Part shown: positions 35,038 to 41,770 of the stretch, piece by piece
Layout of the letters: each line of letters begins with the position of its first letter
Position numbering within the stretch: position 1 is the stretch's first letter
Source of the DNA: Granulosicoccus sp.
GTDB taxonomy: Bacteria > Pseudomonadota > Gammaproteobacteria > Granulosicoccales > Granulosicoccaceae
Direction: 5' to 3'
DNA: 41,770 nt
Assembly (NCBI GenBank): GCA_023301795.1
Contig: JALZVU010000029.1
Coordinates: 1-41,770, forward strand
The notes under the pieces: generated by a model
What the model was told of the DNA's origin: nothing
What the model saw: the letters and a program-made list of their open reading frames with translations, nothing else
Databases searched by the model: none
Made by a program: the position numbers and the translations under genes

Positions 35038-36741
35038 CTAGGGTTTATTAATCAGGGAGACATGCGGGTAGGGGATGGTCCACGCGTTTTGAGTACACGC
35101 TTGTATGCACGCGCTTTGCATCATTCGTTCTATGCGCACGTACGATTTGGCCGCTTTGGTGTCCATCGTCACATGTAACCAGTAGTTTATCGATGATGTG
35201 CCTGCCTCTTTGAGTTCTACGCGCACATCTTTGATAAAGGGTTCCATGTCAGAGTCTGTCAGTGCCTGGCGTAGCGCGTCGCGCAGCGCCTTGGGAACTG
35301 CATTCTGGCTGATATCCTGATAAAGGTAGTCCACTCTGAACTGGCTGGTTACGCCGAAACTTGAGCCTCGGGAAAGATTGATCATTTCTTTGGTATAGAA
35401 CTGCGCAGTGGGTACGCTGATTTGCTGCCCACCTCGTTTGCGCAGTTCCACGGTATCCGGATTCTGGTCAAGCACCTCCGCCCAGCTACCGTCTGGAAGC
35501 AGCACGCTATCTCCACGCGATGTAGGGAACCAACTGTCTTTGTCCGCCGGGCGCGACGTCACTCCATGAAATTCTGCCAGCGGTATACGCAGTACACCCT
35601 GTAGTTCAGGGTTTCTGAGCACGGTGTACATATTGATGGACTCCACACGCCACGGTAGGCCGCGGTAGATCACGCGCTCAGCTTCACGCATCGCCCCTAT
35701 GTTCAGAAGCAAACGAGCCTCAGCCATGTATTGGGGGAGCAGCTGCCTGATACCCAGTGCCAGACCGATAAAAAACAGAATGAGAATACCGAGCAGTAAG
35801 ACATCACCGCGTTCATAGAACACCACAAATACCGCGATCAGACTGAGCAGGAATGTGAACACATGAACGCTGTAGGCCGCTAGTCGGTAGCGTGTTCTGT
35901 GTTCTGGTGAATCACCACTACCAATAGTTGATCGATATCCGCGCAGTAGAAAACGAACTCCAAACCAGACAGTGAAAGCGGCAACTGCTGCCAGTACCAG
36001 TGTGAATCCGCGACCTGTGATGAAATCGACAAGTGCTGCGAATATGGTTTGTGCAATGGGTTTGTCGCCTTGCAAGTCAGCTATCTGAAATCGTGCGATG
36101 TCGACGGTGGATTGGGCATCGTTGCGTCGCCCGGTCCAGAGTCTGATCAAGCCTTCCAGTGAATCTTTCAGAGCGCCGTCAGGTTTGAGATTTACTAGGG
36201 GTTGAAGTTTGCTCAGCGCTTGTGCTGCAACAGCCAGTTCCTGCTCATGCAAGGCAATTTCATCATTAAGCGTTTTGAGCTTTCTGGGTTTTTCAGTCAG
36301 ATCTTTGAGACTGTCGATAACGGGTTGGGCGATAAGTGCGACGTCTTCACGCCAGTCACCTTTTTCTTGTGGCTGCTCGGGTGTAAAGAGGCTAGTGTCC
36401 AGGCCATCAATCGCAATGAGCTCAAGCGTGTTGCGTAGCTGCTGAATGTCGTAGGTCAGATCATTTGCCTGAACTCGCAAGTCAGCTTGATCTTGCTCGT
36501 TGGCTTGCTCGATTCTCCCGCCCAGCTCACTGCGTTCCTGCAGCTTCTGCGAGAGCACACCTTGAATGTATTCAAGCTTTACCAGTGCTTGGGGCGCGTT
36601 ACCCGGTACCGGTGTGTTAGCGGCTTGCGATGCTGCATTAGAGGAATCCTGCGATGCTTCCTGGGCCAATACCGGTGAACTTGCCAACGTGCTGCATAGC
36701 GCCAGCCACAACAGCGCTGCAATGTACTGTTTACGCATCAA
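35038..36741 (-). CDS. MscS-like membrane protein
   Basis: A 567-residue envelope protein. Signal peptide MRKQYIAALLWLALCSTLAS (cleavage near VLAQ-EA), then a helical, coiled-coil periplasmic region (about 50-240), and three or so helices between 245 and 340 (GFTLVLAAVAAFTVWFGVRF, VFTFLLSLIAVFVVFYER, VLLLGILILFFIGLALGI). The C-terminal part (QYMAEARLLLNIGAMREAER, WAEVLDQNPDTVELRKRGGQ, INLSRGSSFGV) resembles the MscS beta domain and the following alpha/beta cage. It would be a tension-gated or regulatory channel-like protein, but it is divergent. It lies 12 bases after the EndoU-like gene and is probably cotranscribed. Confidence 0.65.
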   Translation of the reverse strand: MMRKQYIAALLWLALCSTLASSPVLAQEASQDSSNAASQAANTPVPGNAPQALVKLEYIQGVLSQKLQERSELGGRIEQANEQDQADLRVQANDLTYDIQQLRNTLELIAIDGLDTSLFTPEQPQEKGDWREDVALIAQPVIDSLKDLTEKPRKLKTLNDEIALHEQELAVAAQALSKLQPLVNLKPDGALKDSLEGLIRLWTGRRNDAQSTVDIARFQIADLQGDKPIAQTIFAALVDFITGRGFTLVLAAVAAFTVWFGVRFLLRGYRSTIGSGDSPEHRTRYRLAAYSVHVFTFLLSLIAVFVVFYERGDVLLLGILILFFIGLALGIRQLLPQYMAEARLLLNIGAMREAERVIYRGLPWRVESINMYTVLRNPELQGVLRIPLAEFHGVTSRPADKDSWFPTSRGDSVLLPDGSWAEVLDQNPDTVELRKRGGQQISVPTAQFYTKEMINLSRGSSFGVTSQFRVDYLYQDISQNAVPKALRDALRQALTDSDMEPFIKDVRVELKEAGTSSINYWLHVTMDTKAAKSYVRIERMMQSACIQACTQNAWTIPYPHVSLINKP

Positions 36742-36753
36742 AGAATTTACGCG

Positions 36754-37356
36754 TTACTGGCTGCGCACATAAACCGGAAAGGCGGTGTTGATTCCGCCAC
36801 GACCCGATGTGTAGCCCTGAATGGTAAATCCCAGGCCCGATGGTCCTTCAAATGGCTGCGCATTCTTATCATTACTGTTGTTGTAGGCGTTCAGTACTGC
36901 GCTGATGACCTGGTCGCGAGACAGCGAGTCGGGAAAGAAGCTGGAGAATTTACTTTTCCACTGGTTGGCATCACGAATTTCGATAGTCGCGGTATACACA
37001 CCCGCTCTATTGGGTTTATCGCGCACTGACACTACGCGCGCATTTGAAGGATCTTGACCGCTGGGTCGTGAATGAAAGCCGACGGGTTTTCCGCTGCGGT
37101 TTGTCTCGCCTTCAAAGACATGCCATAAATTGATCTCTGGGCTCGTGTCAGACCACTGGCTGTAGCTCGGTTCACTGTGAGAGCCTGAATCAGTAGCTGG
37201 CCGTGAGGAAGATCCGTTACTGTTGCCTGTGCTTGAGATCGTGCTGCCAGAGCCTTGCGACAGGGCTCTGAGGTCGATGCCAAACTGATCCAGATTGACT
37301 CCAAGCGCGACAAGCACGAGAGCCACGATCGGAATATAGCGTTTGTATTTGTTCAC
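36754..37356 (-). CDS. Membrane-tethered EndoU-like nuclease domain protein
   Basis: A 200-residue protein with an N-terminal membrane anchor (IPIVALVLVALGVNLDQFGI, about 8-27), a Ser/Gly-rich linker (33-70) and a C-terminal domain matching the bacterial EndoU nuclease pattern: WHVFEGETNRSGKPVGFHSR with His79 and His95, GVYTATIEIRD, SSFFPDSLSRDQVISAVLNA and a final FTIQGYTSGRGGINTAFPVY. In the family two His form the active site; a Lys is expected as third residue (Lys134 or Lys136 are candidates, unproven). The anchor would place the domain in the periplasm. Most relatives are CdiA-type or other polymorphic toxin tips; this one stands alone. No immunity gene is recognised. Confidence 0.7.
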   Translation of the reverse strand: MNKYKRYIPIVALVLVALGVNLDQFGIDLRALSQGSGSTISSTGNSNGSSSRPATDSGSHSEPSYSQWSDTSPEINLWHVFEGETNRSGKPVGFHSRPSGQDPSNARVVSVRDKPNRAGVYTATIEIRDANQWKSKFSSFFPDSLSRDQVISAVLNAYNNSNDKNAQPFEGPSGLGFTIQGYTSGRGGINTAFPVYVRSQ

Positions 37357-37435
37357 GAGACTGCACCCTGTAGTGATTTCATAGTTGACACGTGAGCGAT
37401 GGTAACAAGTCTGGTGCTTTGTTACCGCGCAGGTT

Positions 37436-37645
37436 TTACCTCTTACCAGAGTACGTGCAATCAGATGAGGGTTGAAGCGCCACGATTACGTCGTTGATGG
37501 CGCGTATCGGTAGCCGATTTACCTTAGCGTTGGTTTCGTGAGCGCTTAGGCACACAACCAGCGTGTGGGTTGCCGCGTATACGAGATACTCTGTGTTTCC
37601 TTCCTCACTGATAGCCTGTCCGTATGTCTTCCGGTTCCACCGCAC
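37436..37645 (-). CDS. Possible small gene upstream of the EndoU-like gene
   Basis: An open frame of 69 codons starting at GTG 37645, overlapping the first 22 bases of the divergent transporter gene and ending 79 bases before the EndoU-like start. The translation looks more protein-like than a random frame: RWNRKTYGQAISEEGNTEYL, AATHTLVVCLSAHETNAKVN, LPIRAINDVIVALQPSSD. The THTLVV and RLP segments loosely recall the C-terminal strands of hotdog thioesterases, which could mean a gene remnant. The frame extends further into the transporter coding region to 37759. I cannot assign a function, and it may be chance. Confidence 0.25.
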   Translation of the reverse strand: MRWNRKTYGQAISEEGNTEYLVYAATHTLVVCLSAHETNAKVNRLPIRAINDVIVALQPSSDCTYSGKR

Positions 37646-39030
37646 CTCGCAACAACTCAGACTCGGCGTCAGAGGCGACGACTCATACTGGAGAGCCTCA
37701 GCCGCAAGTATCCCGGCGTGTGCCAAAGTTGGTACTGGCTGCCTATGGCTCACTGGCATTCCCGTTGGCAGCAGCGTTCATCGCTTTGCAGGTCATCGTG
37801 CCAACCTTCTATGCACAGAACACAGCGCTGAGTCTCACAGCCATCGGTGGGCTTTTGTTGCTGGCGCGACTGTTCGATACCATCACTGATCCTCTAGTGG
37901 GCTACTGGTCTGATCAAAGCAACTTCAGGTTAGGGCGGCGCAAGGTGTTTGTGGTGATTGCCGCACCCCTGATAGCGATATCTACCTGGTTTCTGTTCAA
38001 CCCTGCAAGTGGGGCGGGTGGGGGCTACCTGTTGTTCTGGACGATAGCGATCTACGTGGCCGGTACCTTGTCTATTGTGCCTGCCAGTGCCTGGGCTGCA
38101 GAACTTTCTCCAGACTACAACCAGCGTAGTCTTGTTACCGGGGTAAGGGTGGCCTTCGGACTGGCGGGTACGCTGGTCGCGTTGATCCTGCCTGCACTGA
38201 TTGCAGGTGGCGATGCTGAAGATCTGGGCAGCACGTTAAAGATTGTTACGATTCTGGTGCTCGTGACCCTTGTAATTGCAACGGTGTGGGCAGCAGTCAG
38301 TGTGCCCGACACTGCTAAAACTACTCTGCCACCCAATTCTGTCAGCGCTGCCTGGTCGTTGATGAAAACGCACAATCCGTTTCGGCAATTGCTGGTGAGT
38401 TTTCTCCTCAATGCGGTGGGTAATGCCATTCCAGCAACGTTGTTTTTACTTTTTGTTACCCATGTGCTCGGCGTTCCGGGTCAGGCAGGAATCTTTTTGG
38501 TGCTGTATTTTGTCAGCGCCGCCATTGCTGTACCTTTCTGGGTAACTGCCTCAAAGCGCTATGGCAAGCACGGAACCTGGGCGTTTGCCATGGTGCTGGC
38601 TTGTCTGTTTTTCCTGTGGACCCCCTTCCTGGATGCCGACACAGTGGTGTGGTTCTATGTGATTGTCATCGCCACAGGCTTTGCCACGGGCGCTGATTTA
38701 GCATTACCCAGTGCTATCAATGCCGATGTCATTGAGTGGGATGCTCTGCACACGGGCTACACAAGGCCGGGGTTGTTCTTTGCGCTCTGGGGCACCGCAT
38801 CCAAGCTCTCGTATGCGCTTGCTATCGGTATCGCGTTCCCGCTACTCGATGTGGCAGGGTTCAGTGCTAACGGGCAGAACAGTGAAAGCTCGCTGTTGTG
38901 GCTGGCTGTGCTGTATGGCGGACCTTGCATTCTGTTCAAACTGGCTGCCATCTGGACGATGCGCGGCTACCCAATCACCGAAGCGGTGCATGCTGATATA
39001 CGCAAGCAACTGGACGAGCGTAATGTCTAG
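37624..39030 (+). CDS. GPH-family sugar:cation symporter (MelB-like MFS)
   Basis: A 468-residue transporter with twelve predicted helices. LLLLARLFDTITDPLVGYWSD with the following RLGRRKVFVV is the hallmark of the glycoside-pentoside-hexuronide family. TGFATGADLALPSAINADVI and DALHTGYTRPGLFFALWGTA correspond to the conserved second-half motifs (usually DYxxxKxG-like; here HTGYTRPG). It would import a sugar or glycoside with sodium or protons. The first 35 residues are Ser/Thr-rich and cytoplasmic. No glycosidase is adjacent, so the substrate is open. The TAG stop is part of palindromic repeat copy B. Confidence 0.9.
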   Translation: MSSGSTAPRNNSDSASEATTHTGEPQPQVSRRVPKLVLAAYGSLAFPLAAAFIALQVIVPTFYAQNTALSLTAIGGLLLLARLFDTITDPLVGYWSDQSNFRLGRRKVFVVIAAPLIAISTWFLFNPASGAGGGYLLFWTIAIYVAGTLSIVPASAWAAELSPDYNQRSLVTGVRVAFGLAGTLVALILPALIAGGDAEDLGSTLKIVTILVLVTLVIATVWAAVSVPDTAKTTLPPNSVSAAWSLMKTHNPFRQLLVSFLLNAVGNAIPATLFLLFVTHVLGVPGQAGIFLVLYFVSAAIAVPFWVTASKRYGKHGTWAFAMVLACLFFLWTPFLDADTVVWFYVIVIATGFATGADLALPSAINADVIEWDALHTGYTRPGLFFALWGTASKLSYALAIGIAFPLLDVAGFSANGQNSESSLLWLAVLYGGPCILFKLAAIWTMRGYPITEAVHADIRKQLDERNV

Positions 39031-39051
39031 CGGGACTATTCGTGAATTCAC
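39027..39051 (+). repeat. Palindromic repeat copy B, after the sugar symporter gene
   Basis: CTAGCGGGAC (39027-39036, containing the TAG stop) followed by TATTCGTGAATT, a one-base variant of the TATTCATGAAT core, and the internal palindrome GTGAATTCAC (39042-39051). It lies between the convergent symporter and sbtB genes and may end transcription. Confidence 0.5.
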
Positions 39052-39097
39052 TCGACCCTACTGGAAGGGTGATTTCGCGTTTCGTTGACAGCTCGGA

Positions 39098-39409
39098 CTA
39101 GAATCGTTCTGGACGTATCACTTCGCAATCCGATACCGACACAATTCCCAGATGCCTTTCCACGATACCGAAGGCAATATCCAGAATAGTATCCACGTTG
39201 TCCTCTTTCACGATACACAGCACGTGCACCATGCCCCCTGCAGAGGAAATCTGACCATCGACTGTCCATGGTCCGCTACGTCCTGAACCACCCATGACGG
39301 GTAGCAGGGTATAACCTGATACACCGCCGGCGTCCAGCGCCTTGGTGAGGCGTGATTGCATGGGTGCCTCAATGATAATTTCTACGCGCTTGGCTTTATG
39401 TACATTCAT
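39098..39409 (-). CDS. sbtB: PII-like regulator of bicarbonate transport (SbtB-type)
   Basis: A 103-residue ferredoxin-fold protein of the PII superfamily. RVEIIIEAPMQSRLTKALDAGGVSGYTLLP is strand 1-helix 1-strand 2, the VMGGSGRSGPW segment starts the T-loop, and MVHVLCIVKEDNVDTILDIAF completes the core. In cyanobacteria SbtB binds adenine nucleotides including cAMP and inhibits SbtA. Canonical PII signatures (Tyr51 uridylylation loop, BL-loop) are missing, and the redox-active CGPxGC tail of some SbtB proteins is absent: the protein ends CEVIRPERF. It follows sbtA by 20 bases. Confidence 0.85.
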   Translation of the reverse strand: MNVHKAKRVEIIIEAPMQSRLTKALDAGGVSGYTLLPVMGGSGRSGPWTVDGQISSAGGMVHVLCIVKEDNVDTILDIAFGIVERHLGIVSVSDCEVIRPERF

Positions 39410-39429
39410 GAGAATTTTCGGCTAAGAGG

Positions 39430-40404
39430 CTAAGAGTAGATAAGACCGACGGCTGCCAGGTACAAGGGTATGCCCACCGTCAGGTTGAATGGAAAGGTAA
39501 TGCCCAGCGACAGCGTCAGGTAGATTCCGGCGTTGGCTTCAGGCAAGGCCACCCGCATGGCAGCGGGTACAGCAATGTAGGAGGCTGAGGCCGATAACAC
39601 CATGAGCAACAGGGCTCCACCCTCAGACAGATTTAGCGCTAAGGCAGTAACAAGCCCAATAGCGGAACCGATCAGTGGCATCAACACACCAAATGCCACT
39701 AACCCTCGCGTAATAAGCTTGTGGCTTTGCAGCAAGCTGCGTCCAGCAACCAGACCAATATCCAGAAGGAACAGACACAACACACCTTTAAAGGGCGTCA
39801 CGATAAAGCTTTCAACTTCCTTCATTCCCTGAGCGCCCGAGAGCAGTCCGATCATGAACGCACCGAGCAGCAGCACGATAGACCCGTTGAGCAGAATTTC
39901 ACGCCACATGCCCGAATTCATACGCGAATTCTTATCGCCGCGAGAGGCTAGCCAGAGTGCAGTCACGATAGCCGGTGCTTCCATGGCTGCAGCTACCGCA
40001 ACCATATAGCCCTCTGATGCAAGGCCTGATAGCTCCAGGGCGGATGTGGCAGCCACAAATGTGACAATGGATATAGATCCGTAGTGACCTGCCACGGCAG
40101 CCCTGTCCAGGGTGCCAAGGTTGGTTAGCACCTTGAGTAGTGCAAAGGCAATAAACGGAATTAGCAGAGACAGCAGTGTGCCCGCTATCAGTGCCATTAA
40201 GACACCGATGTCAAACTCGTTGCTCGATACGGCAACCCCACCTTTGAAACCGATGGCGAAGAGTAGATAGATCGATAGCGCCTTGGCCATCGCCTCCGGT
40301 ATCGTTAAATCGGAGCGCACGATGGCAGCAAAAAACCCAAGCACAAAGGACAGAATGATGGGGGAGAGCAGATTATTCCCTGCAGATGCGAGGATATCGT
40401 TCAT
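39430..40404 (-). CDS. sbtA: Sodium-dependent bicarbonate transporter (SbtA family)
   Basis: A 324-residue membrane protein with about ten helices in two inverted repeats. SPIILSFVLGFFAAIVRSDLTIPEAMAK and LYLLFAIGFKGGV-type segments (here IYLLFAIGFKGGVAVSS) are diagnostic of the family, as are VAGHYGSISIVTFVAATSAL and SASASYIAVPAAMRVALPEA in the second half. The family imports bicarbonate with sodium in cyanobacteria; function in heterotrophic bacteria is less studied. First gene of an sbtA-sbtB operon. The upstream region carries a large inverted repeat. No carboxysome or Rubisco gene is in the window. Confidence 0.9.
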   Translation of the reverse strand: MNDILASAGNNLLSPIILSFVLGFFAAIVRSDLTIPEAMAKALSIYLLFAIGFKGGVAVSSNEFDIGVLMALIAGTLLSLLIPFIAFALLKVLTNLGTLDRAAVAGHYGSISIVTFVAATSALELSGLASEGYMVAVAAAMEAPAIVTALWLASRGDKNSRMNSGMWREILLNGSIVLLLGAFMIGLLSGAQGMKEVESFIVTPFKGVLCLFLLDIGLVAGRSLLQSHKLITRGLVAFGVLMPLIGSAIGLVTALALNLSEGGALLLMVLSASASYIAVPAAMRVALPEANAGIYLTLSLGITFPFNLTVGIPLYLAAVGLIYS

Positions 40405-40462
40405 GAAAAGCTAAGGCTCGGAATCGGGCTTAAAACCTTACACTATTCAGCCCCGCCATTGA

Positions 40463-40535
40463 GCACGCTAGCGTGGACTATTCATGAATCTGGACCGGGC
40501 GTCCCCGTGGCTTCATGAATAATCCACGCTAGTGC
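40463..40535. repeat. Large inverted repeat (palindromic repeat copies A) between SNF2 and sbtA
   Basis: The left arm (40463-40488) reads GCACGCTAGCGTGGAC then TATTCATGAA. The right arm (40512-40535), read on the minus strand, gives GCACTAGCGTGGAT then TATTCATGAA. They form a stem of about 23 pairs with one bulge and one mismatch and a 23-base loop. The right arm contains the TAG stop of the SNF2 gene. It lies between two minus-strand genes, so it could terminate or separate their transcripts. Confidence 0.75.
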
Positions 40536-41770
40536 AGTGCGTTGTTTTCCGCGTCTGTAGGATCGCTGGCAGAAAACAGATCCATGATGTCATCAGCTGT
40601 CAGGGTTTGTAGCGTTGCCCCTTCAGCAGCGTTGATGGTCTGATCGGCAAGCAGTTGCTTATGTGCCTGCATGGCCATGATCTTTTCTTCAACGGTGTTG
40701 CTGGCTACTAACTTGTAGATGAATACAGGTTTGTTCTGTCCAATACGATGTGCCCGGTCACTGGCCTGATTCTCCACCGCAGGGTTCCACCATGGGTCGT
40801 AGTGGATAACGGTATCGGCGGCTGTCAGGTTTAAACCGGTACCGCCGGCTTTCAGGCTGATCAGAAACAAAGGCACATCGCCGTGCTGGAAAGAGTCTAT
40901 GACTTCATCGCGCTTGCGAGTTCGCCCGGTGAGCTTGGCGTAACGGATGTTGCGCTTGGTGAGTTCTACTTCAATGAGTCCCAACATCTCTGTGAACTGA
41001 GAGAAGAGCAGTATCTTTTTGCCTTCGCTGATTAGCTCGTCAAGCATCGACATCAGCAATTCGGTTTTCGCCGATTCATGAATACCACGGGCGCTATCGA
41101 GCTTGACCAACGCTGGGTGACAACACGTCTGGCGTAGCTTTAGCAAAGCATCTAGCATCTCGATATGGCTACGGGCGAGGCCACGTTCTGCCAACAGGGC
41201 GCGAACGCGTTGCTCCATGCTCACACGAATACTCTCGTACAGACGCGCCTGTTCAGGCTCTAGCGTGACCTCACGGATGATTTCGGTTTTTGGCGGTAGC
41301 TCGGTGGCCACTTGCTCTTTTCGTCGCCGCAACAGGAACGGTCGAATCAGAGCTGACAAACGCTGTTGTCTGTCAGTGCTGCCGTGGTTCTCGATGGGTG
41401 TTCGGAAGTAGCGGTTGAAATGCTTACGCGTGCCCAGAAAGCCCGGCATGAGAAAGTCAAACTGGGACCATAGTTCGCCCAGGTGATTCTCCAGTGGCGT
41501 ACCGGTGAGGCAAATGCGTCGTGGTACATCAAGCGTCTTGATAGCTTGGGTGACTTTGGCGGTAGGGTTCTTGATAGCTTGCGCTTCGTCGAGCACCACG
41601 CAACCAAATTGTTGTCGGCCGAGTAGTTCGATGTCACGCGTCACCAGGGCATAGCTGGTAATCACAATATCGACAGGGTTGGTGGTAAGGTCGCCCAGTT
41701 TTCGATGCGTGCCGTGCCAGATAAGGGTCGTTAAGTCTGGTGTGAAACGTGCGGCCTCTCGTTTCCAGTT
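40529..41770 (-). CDS. SNF2-family DNA/chromatin-type helicase (5' truncated at window edge)
   Basis: The C-terminal 413 or so residues of a SNF2/HepA-like ATPase; the frame is open to the right edge with NWKREAARFTPDLTTLIWHG preceding the first visible internal start, so the real start lies outside. Motif II is DEAQAIKN, motif III LTGTPLENHLGELWSQFDFL, then helicase C motifs ILLFSQFTEMLGLI, SLKAGGTGLNLTAADTVIHY, DPWWNPAVENQASDRAHRIG. It would use ATP to remodel protein-DNA or nucleic-acid complexes. Bacterial members of this type often have an N-terminal SWIM zinc domain; that part is not visible here. The gene ends in the palindromic repeat. Confidence 0.95.
   Translation of the reverse strand, partial: NWKREAARFTPDLTTLIWHGTHRKLGDLTTNPVDIVITSYALVTRDIELLGRQQFGCVVLDEAQAIKNPTAKVTQAIKTLDVPRRICLTGTPLENHLGELWSQFDFLMPGFLGTRKHFNRYFRTPIENHGSTDRQQRLSALIRPFLLRRRKEQVATELPPKTEIIREVTLEPEQARLYESIRVSMEQRVRALLAERGLARSHIEMLDALLKLRQTCCHPALVKLDSARGIHESAKTELLMSMLDELISEGKKILLFSQFTEMLGLIEVELTKRNIRYAKLTGRTRKRDEVIDSFQHGDVPLFLISLKAGGTGLNLTAADTVIHYDPWWNPAVENQASDRAHRIGQNKPVFIYKLVASNTVEEKIMAMQAHKQLLADQTINAAEGATLQTLTADDIMDLFSASDPTDAENNALH

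Noticed and set aside
41074-41083. A further TTCATGAAT sequence inside the SNF2 gene as another repeat copy
   Set aside because: It lies in coding sequence (encoding part of RGIHESAKT), lacks the CTAGCG and GGAC parts and is not next to a stop codon.
1-41770. tRNA, rRNA, CRISPR arrays, prophage or insertion-sequence genes
   Set aside because: None was recognised: no cloverleaf or rRNA motif, no regularly spaced repeat with unique spacers, and no transposase or integrase signature in any frame.

Overview
The window looks like chromosomal DNA from a Gammaproteobacterium, probably marine or environmental and metabolically versatile. I base this on gene families and moderate GC content; no rRNA or other phylogenetic marker is present, so the assignment is an inference. 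Genes are dense on both strands, mostly in short operons. I saw no rRNA, tRNA, CRISPR array, phage or transposase gene. Both ends cut through genes: a MocD-like desaturase on the left and a SNF2 helicase on the right.

Layout. 1-1023: a membrane di-iron desaturase/hydroxylase and its Rieske ferredoxin (MocD/MocE-like). 1124-4339 (minus): a YbbA/YbbP-type ABC exporter. 4706-10149 (plus): a periplasmic sugar/sorbosone-type dehydrogenase, a small cytochrome c, a complete tripartite tricarboxylate transporter (TctC-TctB-TctA) and a membrane-anchored thioredoxin-like protein. 10282-12920 (minus): an isoquinoline-1-oxidoreductase-type molybdenum hydroxylase (IorA/IorB). 13346-16773 (plus): a subtilisin-like protease, a 93-residue unknown protein and a 530-residue protein with papain/C39-like catalytic signatures. 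17031-22489 (plus): an OmpA-family protein, an unknown single-pass protein, a double-CDGSH iron-sulfur protein, an EamA transporter, a DUF481-like outer-membrane protein and a MATE exporter.

22516-27740 (minus): a five-gene same-strand run, in transcription order cobalt-type nitrile hydratase alpha, beta and accessory protein, a transmembrane Ser/Thr kinase and a caspase-like lipoprotein with Sel1 repeats. 27785-32579 (plus): YigZ/IMPACT family protein, GT4 glycosyltransferase, ribulose-phosphate epimerase and a chemoreceptor. 32598-33695 (minus): a regulator with a LacI-type sensor and a C-terminal LuxR-type helix-turn-helix. 33799-33894 (minus): a 31-residue single-pass membrane ORF. 34162-35004: a DUF72 protein. 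35038-37356 (minus): an MscS-like membrane protein and a membrane-tethered EndoU-like nuclease. 37624-39030: a GPH-family sugar transporter. 39098-40404 (minus): SbtB and SbtA, bicarbonate transport with its PII-like regulator. 40529-end (minus): a SNF2 helicase.

The observations I find most unusual are the two-protease module with an intervening small gene, the nitrile hydratase/kinase/caspase run, the LacI-sensor/LuxR-output fusion, the tethered EndoU protein beside an MscS-like protein, and a short palindromic repeat (core TATTCATGAA) placed directly after, and including, the TAG stop codon of three unrelated genes. All functional calls come from reading motifs by eye; no database search was possible.
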